Part shown: piece after piece, positions 24,881-33,147 of the stretch
How positions within the stretch are numbered: the stretch's first letter is position 1
How the letters are laid out: each line of letters begins with the position of its first letter
Assembly: GCF_026391055.1 (NCBI RefSeq)
Contig: NZ_JAPLET010000011.1
Coordinates: 1 to 46,953 of the forward strand
DNA from: Spirosoma sp.
GTDB lineage: Bacteria > Bacteroidota > Bacteroidia > Cytophagales > Spirosomataceae
DNA: 46,953 bases
Reading direction: 5' to 3'
Translations under genes and position numbers: made by a program
Notes under the pieces: model-generated
Databases searched by the model: none
What the model was told of the DNA's origin: nothing
The model's input: the letters and a program-made list of their open reading frames with translations, nothing else

Positions 24881-25085
24881 GAGATGGTTTCTTACTAGTT
24901 ATTCTGAGCCTAATATTGGCATAACCAAACAAAGAGGTGTCTGGCCTCTGTCGGTAAATTTCCGACCACTTCGGCGGCTGAGGCCCGGCCGGGGACGGTC
25001 ACCACGGACGATATGATGCAGCGCGACCGTATGTGTCCGAAAAATTAATTGGGCATCTTAATGGAGGTAAGGTGTATCGAAATAA

Positions 25086-25388
25086 TCATCTCACAGAAAA
25101 GCCTTGTCCGTTGAATATGGAGTGACTCAAACTCGCTGAGAAATGAACTGCTGTAATCGCCTGATTTAAAATACCGATGTTTTCGCGAACGATTTCTAGG
25201 GTTAGATAATAGTAACACAACTTAGTCATTGATAGTAAGTTAACGAGTTCATTAAAAGCATCCGTTATCCGCAACGGTACGGTCCGCCGCAGGCCCGGCA
25301 TTTGTTGGGAGAAAATGGCCGGTTGAGTAGGAGGGGAGCCAATCCGAATATCATTATGGGTAGCGTGAAATAGGATCAGGCAACCCAT
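25086..25388 (-). CDS. Doubtful hypothetical protein, 100 residues
   Basis: An open frame of 100 codons with no recognised family. It has no signal peptide, no membrane segment and no conserved motif, and lies in a gene-poor area. The second half (TKLCYYYLTLEIVRENIGIL) is helical and protein-like; the first half is irregular. It may be a remnant or chance frame. Confidence 0.22.
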   Translation of the reverse strand: MGCLILFHATHNDIRIGSPPTQPAIFSQQMPGLRRTVPLRITDAFNELVNLLSMTKLCYYYLTLEIVRENIGILNQAITAVHFSASLSHSIFNGQGFSVR

Positions 25389-25568
25389 TCAGAAGCCATA
25401 GGAGTGGGTTTCGAGCTATTTAATCTCTACATGAAGTAAATCGTTAATGTGCTTCGATAGTCACTTGATTTCAACTACTTGAAGAGGTGTCGTGGTAACA
25501 TTCCATTATATATCAGGCTAGAATCGCTTTATCATATTCGTAAATTCATTTGCTTGTTCCTCTCTGTT

Positions 25569-26627
25569 ATGCGCAATCTATTATTTTTTCTATTGCAGCT
25601 ATGGGTTCTCTCCGCAACTTGTCAGCCCTCAACTCCTCAAAAAGTCGCGTCTGGCCATCTACCCGTTATTATAGCTGATACAAAAGGGGCAATGCATCTG
25701 GTGTACGGCCAAGACTCAACCATCTTTTACGCTATGGCCAAAAGCCAAACGGCATCCTTTAACGCGCCAAGTAAGGTAGCGACCCTTCCCAATTTAGTGG
25801 CCGGGGCCAAGCGTGGCCCACAACTGGCTATCACGGATCAGTTTATTGTGATAACCGCCGTTAACCGGCAAGGTGATATTTATGCGTACTCACTCAACCG
25901 AGCTACAAATCAGTGGTCTCCAGCCGTACAGGTTAATGATGTACCCGAGATCGCCAAAGAAGGCTTTCAAGCCATCGCCGGTAGTGGCAATGGCTTGTTC
26001 CATGCCGCCTGGCTTGACCTGCGTGACGATAAGAAGAATAAAATTGTCGGAGCCTCTTCCCGGGATGGGGGGCGCACCTGGTCCAAAAATCAGGTTATCT
26101 ATAGATCGCCTGATGGCACCGTTTGCGAGTGCTGTAAGGTTTCACTTGCCGCTAAAAATAATGATGTATATGTACAGTTCCGCAATTGGCTGGGCGGTTC
26201 ACGTGACTTACATCTGATTCACTCGACGGATGGTGGCAAGACCTACGCTCCTGCCCAAAAACTGGGTACGGGCACCTGGAAATTAACGGCTTGTCCGATG
26301 GATGGGGGCGCGGTCGTTCTTTCAGCAGCAGGTCAGCCCATTACTGCCTGGCGACGTGAAAATAACCTATATACATGTTTACCCGGTGAGCCAGAGCAAT
26401 CAATTACCACGGGTCGTAACATAACCTTAGCTGCTGGAACAGCACAACCCGTATTAGCTTGGGATGAGGGAGGCATCATTTGGGTCAAATCAGCGGCTAA
26501 TCCAACACTCCAGGTTGGTAAAGGTCAGATGCCCAGTATTGCCGTTGCGGGTCAAACCGTAATGTGCGTCTGGGAGTCAGAGGGGCAGGTGATGATGGCT
26601 ACAACTACTTTACGCCCTAAGCCGTAA
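25569..26627 (+). CDS. Exported sialidase-fold β-propeller with CECC motif
   Basis: A 352-residue exported protein from Met at 25569; the signal MRNLLFFLLQLWVLSATC ends in a possible lipobox. The repeats are Asp-box type: SRDGGRTWSKN and HSTDGGKTYAPAQK mark two blades. Between them is TVCECCKVSLAAK, and later KLTACPMDGG, a Cys set not needed for a sialidase. It therefore seems a non-catalytic propeller, possibly metal-binding. It stands upstream of the Csp gene, which converges on it. The function is unknown. Confidence 0.68.
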   Translation: MRNLLFFLLQLWVLSATCQPSTPQKVASGHLPVIIADTKGAMHLVYGQDSTIFYAMAKSQTASFNAPSKVATLPNLVAGAKRGPQLAITDQFIVITAVNRQGDIYAYSLNRATNQWSPAVQVNDVPEIAKEGFQAIAGSGNGLFHAAWLDLRDDKKNKIVGASSRDGGRTWSKNQVIYRSPDGTVCECCKVSLAAKNNDVYVQFRNWLGGSRDLHLIHSTDGGKTYAPAQKLGTGTWKLTACPMDGGAVVLSAAGQPITAWRRENNLYTCLPGEPEQSITTGRNITLAAGTAQPVLAWDEGGIIWVKSAANPTLQVGKGQMPSIAVAGQTVMCVWESEGQVMMATTTLRPKP

Positions 26628-26638
26628 GCATGAACTGG

Positions 26639-26672
26639 CAAGCTCCACTAGGTTTTAACCCGATGGAGCTTG
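26639..26672. terminator. Bidirectional terminator between propeller and Csp genes
   Basis: A 9-bp stem, CAAGCTCCA (26639-26647) with TGGAGCTTG (26664-26672), loop 16 bases, lies between the converging ends of the propeller (26627) and Csp (26689). It lacks a long T-run, so efficiency is uncertain. Confidence 0.6.
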
Positions 26673-26688
26673 TTCGCTTTACGATTTA

Positions 26689-27057
26689 TTAAGCCGCCAT
26701 TGCGTGGGCACCCTGAGCCATTTTACGGCATTCCTCAGCGCATTTCCGACAAGCTTCGGCGCACTGTCGGCAATGATCCATGTGGTCAGCATGTTTTCCG
26801 CACTCGGTAGCACAGGCTTCACAAAGGTGGGCGCAAAGCTGACAGACATCAGCTGCATGGGGACTACCACTGGCCATGAAGGTGACGGCCATATAACAAA
26901 TCCTGGCGCAATCGCGATCGAGTCGAATGCAGTTGACCATCATTTTTACATCCACTTCGCCTAAACAGGCGTCGGCGCAGGCATCACAGCTTACGGCGCA
27001 GTCCTGGCAGGCGTCGATACATTCCTGAAAATGTTGGGGGGCTAAGGCAGTTTCCAT
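26689..27057 (-). CDS. Four-helix-bundle copper storage protein (Csp)
   Basis: A 122-residue cytosolic protein with 19 Cys arranged every 3-4 residues on helices: ECIDACQDCAVSCDACADAC, then NCIRLDRDCARIC, VCQLCAHLCEACATEC and HCRQCAEACRKCAEEC. This is the Csp fold in which Cys line the inside of a four-helix bundle and hold many Cu(I). No signal peptide is present, so it is a cytosolic Csp3-like member. A 19-bp inverted repeat lies 20 bases upstream and could be its operator. Confidence 0.93.
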   Translation of the reverse strand: METALAPQHFQECIDACQDCAVSCDACADACLGEVDVKMMVNCIRLDRDCARICYMAVTFMASGSPHAADVCQLCAHLCEACATECGKHADHMDHCRQCAEACRKCAEECRKMAQGAHAMAA

Positions 27058-27076
27058 ACAAACAGACGTTTTGGTT

Positions 27077-27095
27077 ATCAGTTAGATTAACTGAT
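27077..27095 (-). promoter_or_regulatory. Perfect 8-3-8 inverted repeat upstream of csp
   Basis: ATCAGTTA-GAT-TAACTGAT (27077-27095), 20 bases before the csp start. A perfect dyad in this position is a likely repressor or activator site. The regulator is not identified; the AraC-HMA protein in this window is one candidate. Confidence 0.5.
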
Positions 27096-27208
27096 TCAAC
27101 GTCGATAGGTTGAGTGGATTAATCCCGTTCGCTAAGGATACGGTTCACTTCTATAAATTTTGTAAAGGCTACACGGAATCCTGTAAATCATCTGTTTAGA
27201 AAAGCAAT

Positions 27209-27216
27209 TACCTTTG
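27209..27216 (+). promoter_or_regulatory. -7 promoter box (TACCTTTG)
   Basis: TACCTTTG matches TAnnTTTG, 20 bases before the ATG at 27237. A -33 TTTG was not found at the ideal distance. It supports a promoter for the HYC_CC_PP gene. Confidence 0.45.
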
Positions 27217-27236
27217 TTTCGGTAATCGTGTATTCA

Positions 27237-27683
27237 ATGCCAAAATCCCTACATACCCGTCTATTTTGCTGCTGGCTGGCCCTTCTGGTTTTGGTAAGCA
27301 GCATGGGCTTTGGTATGGTGGAACACTGGTGTCAGATGCGCGGCCACTCGAAGACCCTGCTGGCAGTTCAGAGAAGTTGTCCCAAACACTGTCTGGCTGA
27401 CGAACCATCAGTTCCGGCAACGGGCGAACCGGTCGTTAAAAGAGTACCCTGCTGTAAGACAACGCTCAGTTATGAACACCTCGATGTGAGCAGCTTCGTG
27501 GCCGACTATCACCCGCATCAGGCTCCCCAGCCAGCAGATTTTCTACCCAATCCCCAATTTCAGCTTCTGCTGGCGGCTCTGCTGCCCTTCTCTTCGGCTG
27601 AACCCATTTCTTCGTTTGCCGACACCCCACTCCATCGAACGGGTCGGTTTCGTCTGACCTCCCTCTGTACCTGGCTTATTTGA
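27237..27683 (+). CDS. HYC_CC_PP-family exported protein
   Basis: A 148-residue protein of the HYC_CC_PP family known from Bacteroidota. A signal peptide or anchor (FCCWLALLVLVSSMGFGMV) is followed by the motif HWCQMRGH, then SCPKHC, and VPCCKTTLSYEH with the Cys pair. The order His-x-Cys ... Cys-Cys ... matches the family name. A Pro-rich tail ends with a hydrophobic stretch. It probably binds metal or forms disulfides in the periplasm. It starts at 27237 after a -7 box. The true role is not known. Confidence 0.72.
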   Translation: MPKSLHTRLFCCWLALLVLVSSMGFGMVEHWCQMRGHSKTLLAVQRSCPKHCLADEPSVPATGEPVVKRVPCCKTTLSYEHLDVSSFVADYHPHQAPQPADFLPNPQFQLLLAALLPFSSAEPISSFADTPLHRTGRFRLTSLCTWLI

Positions 27684-27705
27684 GCCAACGATTCATGTCG
27701 CTACT

Positions 27706-27747
27706 CGCTGGCGGACGGATTTGAACGTCCCGGTCAGCGGTTTTTTT
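27706..27747 (+). terminator. Terminator after the HYC_CC_PP gene
   Basis: Stem of CGCTG/CAGCG and GGACG/CGTCC (27706-27739) with a small internal loop, then seven T (27741-27747). Confidence 0.75.
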
Positions 27748-27909
27748 GTGCGACTCTGTTAAGCGGGGTTCCCTGCTCATGCGACCAGCGGCTATACCGG
27801 CCGAGGTGCTCCTTATGTTTTGATCCTGTCTAAGCTGAGCGGTTTCTATGCTAAGGAACCTAGCCTTCGGTCAGCTGTCAGACATCATTTTCACAACCTA
27901 TCTTTTCCA

Positions 27910-29001
27910 ATGAACAACCAAACTCCCGGACGGGCGCTGGCTATAGCGGCCTTATTGATGCTGGGCTTATCAGCCTGCAACATGCACGACATGTCGTCCA
28001 TGCAACCCGAACTAAACATTAATTACCCCGCTGCCTACGTCGTCAATGCTGAGGGGAACAGCCTGTCAGTTATTGATCTGGCTGGTCAGCAGGTGAAAGA
28101 AACGATCTCCTTTGGCGAAGCCTCAGGCGGCCACAGTACGATGTCAATGACCGACATGATCATGTGGCCACATCACATCTACCTATCCCCCGATGGCAGC
28201 AAACTCGGCGTTGGGGTACCGGGTATGGACCTCAGCGCCGGTCATGCGGGTGGCACATCAGGCATGACCGGTCGGGTGCTGGTGGTAGACCCTAAAACGG
28301 GCGCGACGACGGTCAACCAGCAAACACCGGTGATGAACCATAACGCCGTGTTTTCGCCCGACGGCTCCGAAATATGGACCTCCCAGATGGATGATGCCGG
28401 CAAGGTATTGGTGTATAATGCAGCTACGATGGCATTGAAGAATACCATCGCGGTAGGCATGGAACCAGCCGAAGTAACGATGTCGGCAAACGGTCAATAC
28501 GCATTCGTGGCCAATGGCATGAGCAATACGGTCACGGTCATCAAGGTCACCGACAAGTCGGTTACCAAGACGATTCCGGTTGGCGATGACCCGGTTGGCG
28601 CGTGGCCCGGAGCCGATGGCAGGATGTATGTAGATAATGAAAAAGGCCAAAGCATCAGCGTGATCGACGTAGCGACCTTAACCGTTGTGGAAACGATTAA
28701 GCTGGGTTTCACGCCTGGCTACGCAGCGTACCATGCCACCCGTAACGAACTCTGGGTCAGCCAGGCCGGAACAGGTAATAAGGTCTCTATTTTCGAGCGT
28801 ATGAATGGTAGCTGGATGAAGATGAGTGAAGTTCAGACGGGCCTCGACGCGCACGCCATTGCCTTCACCAAAGATGGCGCAACCGCTTACGTCACCAATC
28901 AGGGGGCGGCTACGGTATCCGTGGTGGACGTTGCTAAACGCAGCAAAATTAAAGACATCTCGGTGGGTAAAAAGCCCAACGGCATTGTCCTCAAATACTA
29001 A
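27910..29001 (+). CDS. YncE-like seven-bladed β-propeller lipoprotein
   Basis: A 363-residue exported protein starting at ATG 27910 with a lipobox LSAC in ALLMLGLSACNMHDMSS. The body repeats the YVTN-type blade: AYVVNAEGNSLSVIDLAG, YAFVANGMSNTVTVIKV, MYVDNEKGQSISVIDV, AYVTNQGAATVSVVDV. Met- and His-rich parts (MSMTDMIMWPHH, HAGGTSGM) may bind Cu. The ligand is not known; this kind of protein is frequent beside copper genes. It begins after a 163-base gap from the terminator. The DUF2911 gene follows 13 bases later. Confidence 0.82.
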   Translation: MNNQTPGRALAIAALLMLGLSACNMHDMSSMQPELNINYPAAYVVNAEGNSLSVIDLAGQQVKETISFGEASGGHSTMSMTDMIMWPHHIYLSPDGSKLGVGVPGMDLSAGHAGGTSGMTGRVLVVDPKTGATTVNQQTPVMNHNAVFSPDGSEIWTSQMDDAGKVLVYNAATMALKNTIAVGMEPAEVTMSANGQYAFVANGMSNTVTVIKVTDKSVTKTIPVGDDPVGAWPGADGRMYVDNEKGQSISVIDVATLTVVETIKLGFTPGYAAYHATRNELWVSQAGTGNKVSIFERMNGSWMKMSEVQTGLDAHAIAFTKDGATAYVTNQGAATVSVVDVAKRSKIKDISVGKKPNGIVLKY

Positions 29002-29014
29002 ACCCATTCGCGCC

Positions 29015-29878
29015 ATGATCGCACTGACCAAAACAATTGCTACGCTTATCCTATTGACAGGTATGTTTACGCAAGCGACCCTTGCACAACTGAGCTTACC
29101 AGAACCCTCCCCATCAGCAACGGTCAAACAAAAGGTTGGCTTTACAGACCTGACCATCGACTATTCGCGCCCGGCAGTGAAGGGCCGAACCGTTTTTGGC
29201 AAGCTGGTCCCCTATGGCGAGTTGTGGCGCACCGGCGCGTCGGATGCCACCATCCTGACCATTACCGATCCGATGACCGTAGCCGGTAAACTCCTACCTG
29301 CTGGCAAATATTCGCTCTTCACCATCCCAACCCGCACCGAATGGACGGTAATCCTGAACTCGTATACGGAAGGGCATGGCACGGCGGGGTACGAAGCGAA
29401 GAACGATGTGCTGCGGTTTACGGTCAAACCTGATTCATCCGTGCGGTTTTATGAGTCGTTCACCATCGAGGTGCAGGATTTGGTAAAGAATCAGGCCAAT
29501 CTGTACCTGACATGGGCCAATACGTCGGTGCATTTTCCGCTCGTGAGCAACGCTGACGAGCGCATTACGGCGGACATCCTAAAACGCACGGCAGCCGCTA
29601 CCGATGAGGAGTCGGGCGTATTTTACCAGTCGGCCCTGTATTATTTCGACACAAACAAGGATGCCAAACAGGCCTTGACGTGGGCCACCAAAGCGGCTAC
29701 CGGCAAACCGGCGTTCAATTACCTGCATCTGCAAGCCAAGTTGCTGGCGAAAACAGGCGATTACAAAGCGGCCATTGCTGCTGCCCGGAAGTCAGCAGCA
29801 ATGGCCGCCGAGAAGAAGTTTACCGAGTACGTTACACTCAATAATCAGCTCATTGCTGAGTGGGAAAAGAAATTGTAA
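29015..29878 (+). CDS. DUF2911 exported protein
   Basis: A 287-residue exported protein. The signal peptide (TIATLILLTGMFTQATLA) is followed by the DUF2911 region, IDYSRPAVKGRTVFGKLVP and YGELWRTGASDATILTI, then LLPAGKYSLFTIPTRTEW. C-terminal residues 190-287 hold a helical TPR-like part (ALTWATKAATGKPAFNY, AAIAAARKSAAMAAEK). The function is unknown. The ATG at 29015 is chosen over an upstream in-frame start at 28826, which lies inside the propeller gene. It is followed by a methyltransferase 3 bases later. Confidence 0.9.
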   Translation: MIALTKTIATLILLTGMFTQATLAQLSLPEPSPSATVKQKVGFTDLTIDYSRPAVKGRTVFGKLVPYGELWRTGASDATILTITDPMTVAGKLLPAGKYSLFTIPTRTEWTVILNSYTEGHGTAGYEAKNDVLRFTVKPDSSVRFYESFTIEVQDLVKNQANLYLTWANTSVHFPLVSNADERITADILKRTAAATDEESGVFYQSALYYFDTNKDAKQALTWATKAATGKPAFNYLHLQAKLLAKTGDYKAAIAAARKSAAMAAEKKFTEYVTLNNQLIAEWEKKL

Positions 29879-29881
29879 ACC

Positions 29882-30541
29882 ATGAAACCGGCTACTGCTT
29901 CGTACAAACCCGCCTTGCGCTGGAACGGCTTAACCCGGTATTATGACCGGCTAATGGCGCTAACCATGCAGGAAGAACACTTTCGGACGCTACTGCTTGA
30001 ACCAATTCAGGACAGCAAGCCCAGGTACATCCTTGACGTGGGGTGTGGCACGGGTACACAGGCCATGTTATTGCATCGGCAGTTTCCTAGAGCTAGTGTG
30101 TTTGGGTTGGATGGTGATGAAACGGTTCTGGCTATTGCCCGGCAAAAACAGGCGGTGATAGGCTGGCCTCTCACGCTGGATCGAGGCCTGTCAACAGCAA
30201 TGCCCTATCCCGACGGTAGCATGGACATCGTTACCTGTAGTCTTCTGCTGCACCATCTGTCTGATGCGGATAAACGGCAATCGATTTTGGAGATGCATCG
30301 GGTATTGTCACCGGGAGGTGTATTAATGCTGGCGGATTGGGGCAAGCCGGCCAATGAATTTATGAGGTTGTTGTTTTACGGTCTTCAGTTCTTTGACGGG
30401 TTCGATACAACCAGAGCTAACGTAGAGGGACGACTACCGAATATGCTCTACAGTGGGGGTTTTCGTCAGATTACTCAGACCAGTCAAGTCAACACGCTTT
30501 TTGGAACATTGGCTTTGCACTACGCAGTAAAGCCAGCCTAA
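29882..30541 (+). CDS. Class I SAM-dependent methyltransferase
   Basis: A 219-residue cytosolic methyltransferase. The SAM motif I is ILDVGCGTGTQAMLLHR (about residues 50-66), motif II VFGLDGDETVLAIARQ, a later motif IV MDIVTCSLLLHHL, and motif V VLSPGGVLMLADWG. It resembles UbiE/ArsM-like enzymes but lacks arsenic Cys sites. Substrate is unknown. It starts 3 bases after the DUF2911 stop; cotranscription is likely. Confidence 0.88.
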   Translation: MKPATASYKPALRWNGLTRYYDRLMALTMQEEHFRTLLLEPIQDSKPRYILDVGCGTGTQAMLLHRQFPRASVFGLDGDETVLAIARQKQAVIGWPLTLDRGLSTAMPYPDGSMDIVTCSLLLHHLSDADKRQSILEMHRVLSPGGVLMLADWGKPANEFMRLLFYGLQFFDGFDTTRANVEGRLPNMLYSGGFRQITQTSQVNTLFGTLALHYAVKPA

Positions 30542-30561
30542 TTGCTTAAACAACGAATAGT

Positions 30562-31005
30562 ATGAAAACCAAACAAACCGTAATGCTGATGCTGGCCTTG
30601 TTCATGGCCCTGCCTTCACTCTTGTTCGCCCAATCGGCCAACTACAAACAGCCAATGACTATTTCTGCCACTGGACAGATTAAAGATGGGGCGGGCAAAG
30701 CCGTTGGCACCATTTCAAAAGACCGGATGATTATGGATGCTACCGGTAAAAAAATTGCCTTCGTAGATGGTCAAGGCAACCTTGTGGATGCGAAAACGGG
30801 CAAGAAAATGGGAAGAATGGGCAAAGATGGCAAAACATACATGGATGCCAACGGCGATTTGATGTTCACCATTAAGGACAATGCCGACAATACATGCGAC
30901 ATTTTCGACGCCAAAGGTACTAAAATCGGCAATGTGCACGACAGCTATAAAGGGTCGGCCTGTGCGCTGCATTGCTTTCAGGCCGGGCATACGCACATGA
31001 AGTAA
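30562..31005 (+). CDS. Exported protein with Gly/Lys/Asp repeat and His/Cys C terminus
   Basis: A 147-residue protein with a signal peptide cleaved near Ala23 (LMLALFMALPSLLFA). The body is built of imperfect repeats rich in Asp-Gly-Lys (GQIKDGAGKAVGTISKDR, DAKGTKIGNVHDS), and the end is SACALHCFQAGHTHMK, with 2 Cys, 3 His and a Met likely to bind copper. Not recognised as a named family. It lies between a methyltransferase and the DUF2231 gene in the copper region. Confidence 0.65.
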   Translation: MKTKQTVMLMLALFMALPSLLFAQSANYKQPMTISATGQIKDGAGKAVGTISKDRMIMDATGKKIAFVDGQGNLVDAKTGKKMGRMGKDGKTYMDANGDLMFTIKDNADNTCDIFDAKGTKIGNVHDSYKGSACALHCFQAGHTHMK

Positions 31006-31075
31006 GCCAGGCAAGTTCCTCCGGTTGGCATCCCAATACCCGTTGATGTAGGCTACCCATTTATCACCTGAAACA

Positions 31076-31792
31076 ATGAAGCAAATTCGGACACTATGGT
31101 TGATTTCCGCTCTTCTGTTACTGATTCAACCCGGTTTTGGACATGGTGGAAAACACAAGAAGAAAGCCGCAACCGACTCAACCCGTCGCGATTCGAGCAT
31201 GAGCCATCATCAGTCGATGAATCATGTAGGTATGGTTGCCGATAGTATGCACATGGATGAGGTTCAGGCGATGGCACCTATGCCTGCTCCACTGGACGCT
31301 TATCCGACGTATCACCCGATGATCGTCCACGTGCCTATCAGTATGCTACTGCTGGCCGCGTTGTTACAGCTGGTAGTTTTACTAAAACCATCGGGGCCGC
31401 TCAATTGGATAACGCTGCTGGTCGCTGCCGTTGGAACGGTGGGGGCGTATGTAGCGGGCACGTATGTGCACCCGCATACGGACGGCTTGAGCGATGCGGC
31501 ACAACTAGCTTTAGAAACCCACGAAACCTACGCAGATTATACGATCTGGCTGGGGCTGGCGGGAACGTTACTTAAAGGCATAACGCTCTGGCGACCCCTG
31601 AAGTGGCTGGAAGGCGTAGCGGCCCTTGCTTTGGTCGGGGCGGGCATTGCTGTCGGATTGGCCGGCCATCAGGGGGGCGCGTTGACGTACCTCTACGGTA
31701 TTGGCCCACGGGGGGCATACCTCGAACAGCATGAGGGGGAACCCGCCGATGGCAACCGGCACGAACATAAACAGTCACAGAAAGTCGAATAA
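31076..31792 (+). CDS. DUF2231 membrane protein with His/Met-rich segment
   Basis: A 238-residue inner-membrane protein. The signal peptide ends at FG before His23-Gly-Gly-Lys-His (GHGGKHKKK). A His/Met-rich stretch follows (SHHQSMNHVGMVADSMHMDEV), suited to copper. The DUF2231 region (about 78-200) has four membrane segments, with YHPMIVHVPISMLLLAALLQ and AYVAGTYVHPHTDG. The tail HRHEHKQSQKVE is again His-rich. The family function is unknown, but it is commonly found with copper resistance genes. The PepSY gene begins 6 bases after its stop. Confidence 0.82.
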   Translation: MKQIRTLWLISALLLLIQPGFGHGGKHKKKAATDSTRRDSSMSHHQSMNHVGMVADSMHMDEVQAMAPMPAPLDAYPTYHPMIVHVPISMLLLAALLQLVVLLKPSGPLNWITLLVAAVGTVGAYVAGTYVHPHTDGLSDAAQLALETHETYADYTIWLGLAGTLLKGITLWRPLKWLEGVAALALVGAGIAVGLAGHQGGALTYLYGIGPRGAYLEQHEGEPADGNRHEHKQSQKVE

Positions 31793-31798
31793 GCTGGT

Positions 31799-32578
31799 AT
31801 GAATCGAACCTGGCATCTGCGCATTCGTAAAACCCACCGGTATCTGGGGCTGTTCATCGGCATTCAGTTCCTGCTGTGGACACTGGGCGGACTGTATTTC
31901 AGTTGGTCAAACCTCGACGATATTCACGGTGACCATCTGAAACGGGCCACGACGGGATTTCCCGTCCCCCAATCGCTGGTTTCGCCTTCCGTTCCCATGA
32001 ACGCGTTACAGCAGATGGGCATGACTTCCGTTCTGACGGTGACCCTGATCGAGGTACTCAACCGGCCTTTCTACCAGCTAAGCTATCTGATGCAGCATGG
32101 AAACGGTCATGTCATGACTCATACCCAACTGGCAGACGCGAAGACCGGTCAATTGCGGGGTGAGCTAACGCAAACCGAGGCTACTGCCCTGGCCCGGCAA
32201 CGATTTAGTGGCCCCTCCGACGTTGAGCGGGTTGAGTACCTGACAACGACCAGCGGGCACCACGAGTACCGTGAAAAGCCGCTGCCCGCCTATGCCATTA
32301 CGTTCCGGCAACCGGCTCACGCGACGGTATATGTTGCGGCACAACTGGGTACGGTGCAAACCGTGCGAACCGACCCCTGGCGCATTTTTGATATGCTCTG
32401 GATGCTCCACACGATGGATTACGAAGGGCGTGACGACATTAATAATGGTCTGCTTCGGGCCTTCTCTATACTCGGATTGCTGACAATCTCGTCGGGGTTT
32501 GCGCTGTATTTCGTTTCGTCTCCCCAGTTAAGGCGGAAGCCGAAACAAGGACGAAAATCGTTACCAACCACCTTGTAA
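31799..32578 (+). CDS. PepSY-domain membrane protein
   Basis: A 259-residue protein with an N-terminal membrane segment (THRYLGLFIGIQFLLWTLGGLYFSW), two PepSY-like periplasmic stretches and a C-terminal membrane segment (FSILGLLTISSGFALYFV). The WHLRIRKTHRYLGL start, ending on the DPWRIFDMLWMLHTMDY region, is the PepSY-TM pattern. Members are linked to siderophore/metal reduction or peptidase inhibition; here a redox or metal step for copper is inferred. It is coupled to the DUF2231 gene (6-base gap). Confidence 0.82.
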   Translation: MNRTWHLRIRKTHRYLGLFIGIQFLLWTLGGLYFSWSNLDDIHGDHLKRATTGFPVPQSLVSPSVPMNALQQMGMTSVLTVTLIEVLNRPFYQLSYLMQHGNGHVMTHTQLADAKTGQLRGELTQTEATALARQRFSGPSDVERVEYLTTTSGHHEYREKPLPAYAITFRQPAHATVYVAAQLGTVQTVRTDPWRIFDMLWMLHTMDYEGRDDINNGLLRAFSILGLLTISSGFALYFVSSPQLRRKPKQGRKSLPTTL

Positions 32579-32616
32579 TCAATCAAATACTTTACCAAGT
32601 AAATTCTAGATAACCA

Positions 32617-33093
32617 ATGAAAACGATTCGATTAACCATGGCCGTCCTGGGCCTATCATTAGTCTCACTGGCTGCTTCTGCCCAAACGACGACACCGGCA
32701 CTCACCGCTTATTACACGGTAAAAGATGCCCTCGTCGCGACCGATGCCGGGAAAGCCAAAACGGGTGCAACCACGTTGGTCGATGCGCTGGGGAAGGTCG
32801 ATGCTGGCAAGCTATCCGTTACCGATAAGAAAGCCTTGGTGACGGCGAAAAGTAAAGCCGCTGCCATTAGCAAGTCGACGGATGTAAACGCACAACGGGA
32901 GCAGTTCGAGGCCCTCTCAATGAGCATGATTGCCCTGGCAAAAGCCATTAAGCCCGCTAAAACATACGTCCAGTTTTGCCCGATGGCCGCTGAGGGTAAG
33001 GGCGCCTCATGGCTCAGTTCTACCCGTGAGGTACGAAATCCATACTACGGTGACAAGATGCTGAAGTGTGGGTCAGTAAAAGAAGAAATATAG
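32617..33093 (+). CDS. Exported DUF3347 copper-binding protein
   Basis: A 158-residue periplasmic protein with signal peptide MKTIRLTMAVLGLSLVSLAASA. The DUF3347 domain runs from about residue 28, with conserved metal-like residues near the end: QFCPMAAEGKGASWLSS and NPYYGDKMLKCGSVKEE. The same domain is fused to the adaptor at 40394. Such proteins are thought to bind Cu/Ag in the periplasm and give it to the CusB adaptor. It stands before the regulator, 55 bases upstream. Confidence 0.87.
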   Translation: MKTIRLTMAVLGLSLVSLAASAQTTTPALTAYYTVKDALVATDAGKAKTGATTLVDALGKVDAGKLSVTDKKALVTAKSKAAAISKSTDVNAQREQFEALSMSMIALAKAIKPAKTYVQFCPMAAEGKGASWLSSTREVRNPYYGDKMLKCGSVKEEI

Positions 33094-33103
33094 TGTTACA
33101 CCA

Positions 33104-33134
33104 CCCGGAGACGATCTAACGGATTGTCTCCGGG
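33104..33134. terminator. Hairpin between DUF3347 and regulator genes
   Basis: CCCGGAGAC (33104-33112) pairs perfectly with GTCTCCGGG (33126-33134) around a 13-base loop. The T-run is absent, so it may work as a weak terminator or mRNA stabiliser. Confidence 0.5.
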
Positions 33135-33147
33135 GAACTTACTGCTG

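Larger units (their letters stand above)
24499..25478. other. Gene-poor stretch, about 980 bases
   Basis: No convincing gene is seen. It contains a short hairpin (CATCGTCT 24806-24813 with AGACGATG 24834-24841), a copy of a palindromic element (24862-24880) and a GC-rich patch at about 24955-25040 that reads as coding in one frame (GTVTTDDMMQRDRMCPKN, then stop) but has no start. A 100-codon minus-strand frame covers 25086-25388. The mix of AT-rich sequence and stray coding-like pieces suggests decayed DNA. Confidence 0.5.

Noticed and set aside
24955..25050. GC-rich, coding-like fragment (GTVTTDDMMQRDRMCPKN, stop)
   Set aside because: No start codon and no recognised homologue; kept only as a note in the gene-poor region.
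28826..29014. Upstream extension of the DUF2911 gene
   Set aside because: It would be read inside the propeller gene in another frame; the signal peptide begins at ATG 29015.
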